Assembly: GCA_014872655.1 (NCBI GenBank)
Contig: WHHJ01000010.1
Location: 1 to 44,155 of the forward strand
DNA length: 44,155 nt
From: Clostridia bacterium
GTDB taxonomy: Bacteria > Bacillota > Clostridia > Oscillospirales > UBA644
Direction of reading: 5' to 3'
Below are positions 39,808 to 44,155 of this stretch, in pieces; within the stretch, counting starts at the first letter, position 1, and each line of letters opens with the position of its first letter. A program made the translations under genes and the position numbers. Below the pieces are notes generated by a model, which worked only from the letters and a program-made list of their open reading frames with translations, was not told the origin of the DNA and did not search any database.

Positions 39808-41691
39808 CTACTCTAACAGAACAATCTCATGATACAAATCCGAATAACGTCCTCCTGCGGCCAACAACTCCTCATGAGTCCCTCGCTCAATGATTCGTCC
39901 TTTTTCAAGGACCAAAATCAAATCCGCTTTACGAACCGTAGACAATCGATGCGCAATGATAAAGGTAGTACGATTTTGCATCAAAGCATCCATACCCTCT
40001 TCAATATGACGCTCTGTTCTGGTGTCTACAGAACTGGTCGCCTCGTCCAAGACTAAAATCGGGGCTTTCGAAATGACGGCACGTGCAATATTTAACAACT
40101 GACGCTGTCCCTGGGAGAGGTTGGCCCCGTCGTTTTCTAAAACCGTATCGTAACCTTTTTCCAACTGTTCAATAAAAAAGTGGGCAGAGGCGGCTTTTGC
40201 AGCGGCTTCCAATTCTTCGTCAGTGGCATCTAGGCGGCCATAACGAATATTTTCACGTACGGTTCCGGTAAAAAGATGCGTATCCTGCAAAACCATCGCA
40301 ATATGAGAGCGCAAAAAAGACCGATCTATTTTTTCTATTGGAACCCCATCAATCGTGATAGTCCCGGCTTGGATATCATAAAATCGCGACAACAAATTGG
40401 TAACAGTTGTTTTTCCTGCGCCAGTAGATCCGACAAAAGCGATCTTCTGCCCCGGTTTGGCACAAAAGGAGATATCATGCAAAACCGGATGACCTATAAC
40501 ATATCCAAAATCAACGTGACTCGCTATAACATATCCCCTCATTTGCTCTATTGAAACCATATCTTTCTGAACAGGTTCAGATTGCTCATCCAAAACCTCA
40601 AAGATACGCTCTGAGCCAGCAAGGGCGGCAAAAATTGTATTCATCTGCATAGAAACCTCATTGATCGGACGATTGAACTGCCGTGTATAGTTCAAAGATA
40701 CGGTCAATCCGCCCAAATCAAACCGTCCCAACACAACCAACACTCCGCCAATCCCGGCAACCAACGCATAAATCACATTACATAACTGATGCGTCAAGGG
40801 TCCCATCATGCTGGAACGAAACTGAGCCTGTTCCTGCGCATGGCAAAGCCGACTGTTTAAATATCCAAACTCATCTTGAGCAATAGGTTCATGATTAAAA
40901 ACCTGGACAACCTTTTGCCCGGAAACCGTTTCCTCAGTAAAGCCGTTAATCATCCCCAAACTACGCTGCTGCTCTTCATAAGCTTTTCGGCTTTTTTTCA
41001 AAATCGTTTTACTGAGCAAGGCAAGTAAAGGCGCGGCAACAACGGTAATACCCCCTAAAACAGGGCTTGTATAGAGCATCAAAACAATCGTTCCCACAAT
41101 GGTAATGGATCCAGAAATAATCTGAATCAACGTGGTGTTTAGCATTTCTCCGACCGTGTCGATATCGTTGGTAAATCGAGACATAATATCGCCCGACAAA
41201 TGCGTATCAAAATACCGAACAGGCAAACCCTGCAACTTGGCAAACAAATCCGACCGCATCCGAACCAAAGAACGTTGTGACGCTTTTAGCATCAATCTTT
41301 GTTGCAGCCATTGCGTCAGTACTGAAATACCATAAACCACCGCAAGAACAGTAGGCCAGGACACCAGTCCTAAAATGCGTTGTTGTAACTGTGTGTCCGA
41401 AGCGTCAAAATATATAAAACGATTGATAATAGGTCGAAGAAGGTACGAAGCGGTTAACGTAGAGACGGTGTAAACCACCGAACAAAAAAGCGCAGTAAAA
41501 ATTAAAAATTTTTCGCGCGAAATATATTTGGCCAATCGAATGACTGATGCTTTTAAGTTTTTAGGTCTTCCGGTAGCCCCAAGCGCCCGATCTCGACCGG
41601 CCCGGCGCCCGATATCCAACTGTTTTTTCCCGGAAGAAACCGAAACAGTTCCGTATTTTGCATCTAAACGTTTTGCACGCTGTTCGTTCAT
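39808..41691 (-). CDS. ABC exporter half-transporter, fused permease-ATPase (second of a pair)
   Basis: The 627-residue protein has an extended N-terminus of about 50 basic residues, a six-helix type IV exporter domain (about 60-355) and a C-terminal ATPase. Walker A is GSTGAGKTT and the signature is NLSQGQRQLL. Walker B is ILVLDEATSS, with a catalytic Glu, and the H-loop is IIAHRLSTV. Its partner's Walker B ends in Asp instead (see 41688-43424), the classic sign of a heterodimeric exporter with one degenerate site. It overlaps the preceding gene by 4 nt. It probably exports drugs, lipids or peptides; the substrate is unknown. Confidence 0.92.
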   Translation of the reverse strand: MNEQRAKRLDAKYGTVSVSSGKKQLDIGRRAGRDRALGATGRPKNLKASVIRLAKYISREKFLIFTALFCSVVYTVSTLTASYLLRPIINRFIYFDASDTQLQQRILGLVSWPTVLAVVYGISVLTQWLQQRLMLKASQRSLVRMRSDLFAKLQGLPVRYFDTHLSGDIMSRFTNDIDTVGEMLNTTLIQIISGSITIVGTIVLMLYTSPVLGGITVVAAPLLALLSKTILKKSRKAYEEQQRSLGMINGFTEETVSGQKVVQVFNHEPIAQDEFGYLNSRLCHAQEQAQFRSSMMGPLTHQLCNVIYALVAGIGGVLVVLGRFDLGGLTVSLNYTRQFNRPINEVSMQMNTIFAALAGSERIFEVLDEQSEPVQKDMVSIEQMRGYVIASHVDFGYVIGHPVLHDISFCAKPGQKIAFVGSTGAGKTTVTNLLSRFYDIQAGTITIDGVPIEKIDRSFLRSHIAMVLQDTHLFTGTVRENIRYGRLDATDEELEAAAKAASAHFFIEQLEKGYDTVLENDGANLSQGQRQLLNIARAVISKAPILVLDEATSSVDTRTERHIEEGMDALMQNRTTFIIAHRLSTVRKADLILVLEKGRIIERGTHEELLAAGGRYSDLYHEIVLLE

Positions 41692-43424
41692 TGCAAACCC
41701 TCCTGTTTCTCTTTTTGAGAATAATATATTTCCTGATACGGAACACAGTCGGCAATTAATTGAGCATGCGTCCCGCAGGCAACCAACTTCCCTTGATCCA
41801 TCACTAAAATCTTATCGGCATCCATAACGGATGCAATACGTTGGGCTATCATTATTTTTGTAATACCGGGAAGCTGCTGCCGAAAAGCTTGCCGAATCTG
41901 GGCATCTGTTGCGGTGTCCACCGCACTAGTTGAATCATCCAAAATTAAAATCTTAGGCTTTTTCAATAAAGCGCGCGCAATGCAAATCCGCTGTTTCTGC
42001 CCGCCCGAAAGATTTGAACCGCCTTGACCAATCTCCGTTTGATATCCTTCGGCAAAAGATCGGATAAAAGAATCGGCCTGAGCAATCTTACAAGCCCATA
42101 CCAACTCTTCTTCCGATGCGTTTTCATTGCCCCACCGCAAATTTTCGGCAATCGTCCCAGAAAAAAGAGTATTTTTTTGCAAAACGACCGAAACTTGCTC
42201 CCGCAGATCATAAAGACCAAGATCCCGTACGTTTACCCCATCGACAAAAACGGTTCCTTCATCCGGATCATACAAACGAGGAATCAATGAAACAAGCGTT
42301 GTTTTTCCCGAACCTGTAGAACCAATAATTCCTACAAAATCCCCAGAGTTAATACGCACCGTTATATGATTTAAAACAGCATTTTTCGCTTCTTTAAAAT
42401 ACCGAAAAGAAACATCTTCAAACACAATGGAACCCGACTTTATCAGGTGGCTTTTCTGACGAGCACAATCATCCCGGATTTGAGGAACCGTTTTCAGAAT
42501 CTCAGAAATCCGACGGTTCGAGGCTGCGGCACGCGTCCCCTGTAAAAAGATATTAGCCAGCAAATTCAAAGCGGTTAATACCTGCGAAAGATACGTAATA
42601 AACGCGGTCAAGGAGCCAATCTCCATGCCGCCAACTATAATCTGTCTACCGGCAACCCACACAACGATTAACGTCGTTACGTTGATGGCCAAAGAAGAAA
42701 CAGGCTGCATCAAGATCATCATCTTCAAAGCTGAGATCGTTTTGTCCATTAACGCTTGATTGACTTTTTTAAATTTCTCTTTTTCATATTCTTCCCGAAC
42801 AAAAGATTTGATGACTTTTTCATTGGTGATCGATTCATCAATGCTGGTGTTGAGCGTATCTATTTGCTCTTGCATTACCGTATACCGCGGAGATGAAATT
42901 TTTATAATTAAAAAAATAGCAACAGCCAAAAAAGGCATGACAATCAAAATGACCCAGGCCAATTCACGATTTAGCTGAAAAGACATCCAAAGCGCTCCGA
43001 TCAACATCACCGGACTGCGAAAAAAACCTCGAAGCAGAAGCTGGGCAAAATTCTGAATTTGCGTGACATCATTTGTAACGCGGGTAATTAAAGACCCGGT
43101 CGAAAAACGATCGATATCCGAAAAGGAAAAAGTTTGGATCTTATCAAAAGTATCTTTTCGAATGCCGGCAGCCGTCCTAGAAGCTCCCCGAACCGCAAAA
43201 AAAGCACCTAAAACACCGGTAGCCAACATCCCTAATGCAAGGCAAATTAAAAGAATGCCGTTTTGCAAAATATACGGAATATCCTGATTGGCCACGCCTT
43301 GGTCAATCATCTTGGCATTAACAAACGGTAATAAGAATTCTCCGCACGCTTCCAAAACCATAAAAAACGGACCCAATAAAAAGCAATACCAATATTTTTT
43401 TACATATTTTTTGTACTTTTTCAT
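41688..43424 (-). CDS. ABC exporter half-transporter, fused permease-ATPase (first of a pair)
   Basis: The 578 residues are a six-helix exporter domain (about 15-310) and an ATPase with GSTGSGKTT, NLSGGQKQRICIARAL and ILILDDSTSAVD. Here the catalytic Glu after Walker B is replaced by Asp, so this subunit probably contributes the degenerate nucleotide site of a heterodimer, as in BmrCD/TM287-288-type exporters. It starts within the TetR gene stop (ATGA) and ends within the partner start, giving a tightly coupled three-gene operon. Control by the TetR protein is likely from the gene order. Confidence 0.92.
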   Translation of the reverse strand: MKKYKKYVKKYWYCFLLGPFFMVLEACGEFLLPFVNAKMIDQGVANQDIPYILQNGILLICLALGMLATGVLGAFFAVRGASRTAAGIRKDTFDKIQTFSFSDIDRFSTGSLITRVTNDVTQIQNFAQLLLRGFFRSPVMLIGALWMSFQLNRELAWVILIVMPFLAVAIFLIIKISSPRYTVMQEQIDTLNTSIDESITNEKVIKSFVREEYEKEKFKKVNQALMDKTISALKMMILMQPVSSLAINVTTLIVVWVAGRQIIVGGMEIGSLTAFITYLSQVLTALNLLANIFLQGTRAAASNRRISEILKTVPQIRDDCARQKSHLIKSGSIVFEDVSFRYFKEAKNAVLNHITVRINSGDFVGIIGSTGSGKTTLVSLIPRLYDPDEGTVFVDGVNVRDLGLYDLREQVSVVLQKNTLFSGTIAENLRWGNENASEEELVWACKIAQADSFIRSFAEGYQTEIGQGGSNLSGGQKQRICIARALLKKPKILILDDSTSAVDTATDAQIRQAFRQQLPGITKIMIAQRIASVMDADKILVMDQGKLVACGTHAQLIADCVPYQEIYYSQKEKQEGLQ

Positions 43425-44002
43425 GCATTCTCCTCCTTCTCCGCTGTCAAAATTGCCTGAATAGCCGATTGAACAGCCATCCGATAAGTCTCCTCTCTCT
43501 CAATCGGAAAAAGCTGAAAGCCTCCTGTATATTCATAAGTAAAAAAGCCCTGCATAAGAGCTCTCAAAATCCTCTGCCAATGCATTTTTGTCGTCTGTTT
43601 TAGATCAAACTCTGAAAGCACTATCAAAATCGGCTCTATGATTCGTGCGTATACATCCTGTGAGCAAGCACTTTTATTCCGCTGCATCCCGGCTATTACC
43701 TTATAAAGCTCGGCATGATGCAATGTAAAATCCCGATACGCCCAACATAAAGAAAAAACGGCCTCTTCTCGCCTTTTTCCTTGAATTGCATCCAACTGCT
43801 CCTGTCTGATCTTATCTGCAATTTGAAGCCCTACAGCATGAATGAGCGCATCCATATTTTGAACATGATTATATAACGACGCCGGTTTCACATCTAATGC
43901 CTGCGCCAATTTATTCCATGAAAACGCATGAGTTCCAAATGTTTCAATGAGCTCCAGCGCTGTTTGAACAATATATTCTTGGGTAAGCCCTTTTCGCGGC
44001 AT
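43421..44002 (-). CDS. TetR/AcrR family transcriptional regulator
   Basis: The 193-residue regulator has an N-terminal three-helix DNA-binding domain at about 5-52 (YIVQTALELIETFGTHAFSWNKLAQALDV, then PASLYNHVQNMDALI as the recognition segment). An all-helical ligand and dimer domain with WHG-type character follows. ATG 44002 has AGGAGG 7 nt upstream. It is the first gene of the ABC exporter operon and overlaps the next gene by 4 nt. A 15-bp palindrome next to its own -10 box is the likely operator, so it should repress itself and the exporter until a ligand binds. Confidence 0.93.
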   Translation of the reverse strand: MPRKGLTQEYIVQTALELIETFGTHAFSWNKLAQALDVKPASLYNHVQNMDALIHAVGLQIADKIRQEQLDAIQGKRREEAVFSLCWAYRDFTLHHAELYKVIAGMQRNKSACSQDVYARIIEPILIVLSEFDLKQTTKMHWQRILRALMQGFFTYEYTGGFQLFPIEREETYRMAVQSAIQAILTAEKEENA

Positions 44003-44022
44003 GCAAACGCCTCCTACAAAAA

Positions 44023-44037
44023 ACTAATACCATTAGT
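44023..44037 (-). promoter_or_regulatory. Candidate TetR operator
   Basis: ACTAAT-ACC-ATTAGT is a perfect 6-bp inverted repeat with a 3-nt centre, directly adjacent to the -10 hexamer and over the transcription start, where a TetR dimer would block RNA polymerase. Confidence 0.7.
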
Positions 44038-44065
44038 ATTATACAAAAAAAATCTTTCCTGTCAA
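44038..44065 (-). promoter_or_regulatory. Promoter of the TetR-ABC exporter operon
   Basis: On the minus strand TTGACA (44065-44060), 16 bases, TATAAT (44043-44038). The -35 box lies inside the loop of the upstream gene's terminator. Confidence 0.8.
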
Positions 44066-44072
44066 GAAAGAT
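44045..44072 (-). terminator. Terminator of the gene at the right edge
   Basis: On the minus strand ATCTTTC (44072-44066), loop TTGACAG, GAAAGAT (44058-44052), then seven T. It starts 18 nt after the stop codon at 44091. Confidence 0.75.
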
Positions 44073-44090
44073 GATGCCCCAAAGCCGTAC

Positions 44091-44153
44091 TTAAACCTCG
44101 CTATCCATAAAAACATCCCCTAATATCCACTCAATGAATTCTTTATTGCCGTT
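44091..44153 (-). CDS. 3' end of a gene cut by the window edge
   Basis: One minus-strand frame is open from the window edge for 20 codons and ends at TAA 44093-44091. The C-terminal peptide reads NGNKEFIEWILGDVFMDSEV. A terminator follows at once, which supports a real gene end. Too little remains to name a family. Confidence 0.45.
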   Translation of the reverse strand, partial: NGNKEFIEWILGDVFMDSEV

Positions 44154-44155
44154 CA

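Noticed and set aside
1..44155. Insertion sequences, integrases, attachment sites or phage genes
   Set aside because: No transposase, recombinase, terminal inverted-repeat pair with target duplication, or phage structural gene was found.

Overview
The window looks like a chromosomal segment of a low-to-moderate GC, Gram-positive, spore-former-type Clostridia (Bacillota). An Oscillospiraceae/Ruminococcaceae-like host is likely but not proven. Support comes from the AT-rich sigma-A promoters (TTGACA-17-TATAAT type, many near consensus), strong Shine-Dalgarno (SD) sites, use of TTG and GTG starts, intrinsic terminators, a LytR-CpsA-Psr protein, a CwlD-like amidase, a CD1247-type zinc-ribbon protein, a DUF1292 protein and a dockerin-bearing glycoside hydrolase. 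I see no prophage, insertion sequence, CRISPR array, tRNA or rRNA.

Layout, left to right. (1) 67-4218: a plus-strand operon of an RlmB-like 23S rRNA methyltransferase, a membrane protein that reads as a P-type ATPase with its catalytic motifs eroded, YebC, an Xre-type regulator and a zinc-ribbon membrane protein. (2) 4256-6899: a minus-strand operon of a Gfo/Idh/MocA oxidoreductase, RNase H1 and a NYN-domain nuclease-like protein. (3) 7004-9578: a Tet(M)-like ribosomal GTPase and a Cys/Asp-rich membrane-anchored protein. (4) 9587-12678: a Ca2+-type P2 ATPase behind a leader of about 410 nt. (5) 12742-17111: an acetyltransferase, an AEC transporter, an unknown membrane protein, a DUF1292 protein, a structured RNA candidate and an ECF S-component. 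(6) 17124-20225: pgk, tpiA and a DUF2238-like membrane protein. (7) 20519-20680: a compact four-hairpin RNA gene with its own perfect-consensus promoter. (8) 20714-24558: a SurA/PrsA-like foldase, a CD1247-like protein, EF-P and a divergent cell-wall amidase. (9) 24612-28880: a secreted dockerin/GH99-like protein and a frameshifted MATE transporter. (10) 28936-38062: an eight-gene surface polysaccharide operon. (11) 38218-39761: a divergent LCP ligase. (12) 39808-44072: a TetR regulator with a heterodimeric-type ABC exporter pair, then the 3' end of one more gene at the right edge.

How the genes work together. The polysaccharide operon contains a phosphoglycosyl transferase that would prime the lipid carrier, UDP-galactopyranose mutase, four glycosyltransferase-type proteins, a Wzy-like polymerase/ligase and a Wzx flippase. 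The divergent LCP protein is the obvious candidate for attaching the product to the wall. The predicted polymer therefore contains galactofuranose. pgk and tpiA supply central glycolysis. EF-P, YebC, RlmB and the Tet(M)-like GTPase all act on the ribosome or its RNA.

The most unusual items are the four-hairpin RNA (20519-20645), the degenerate P-type ATPase (984-2615), the structured RNA before the ECF gene (16312-16475) and the long leader of the Ca2+-ATPase (12233-12643). All calls come from reading the sequence. No database search or folding program was run.
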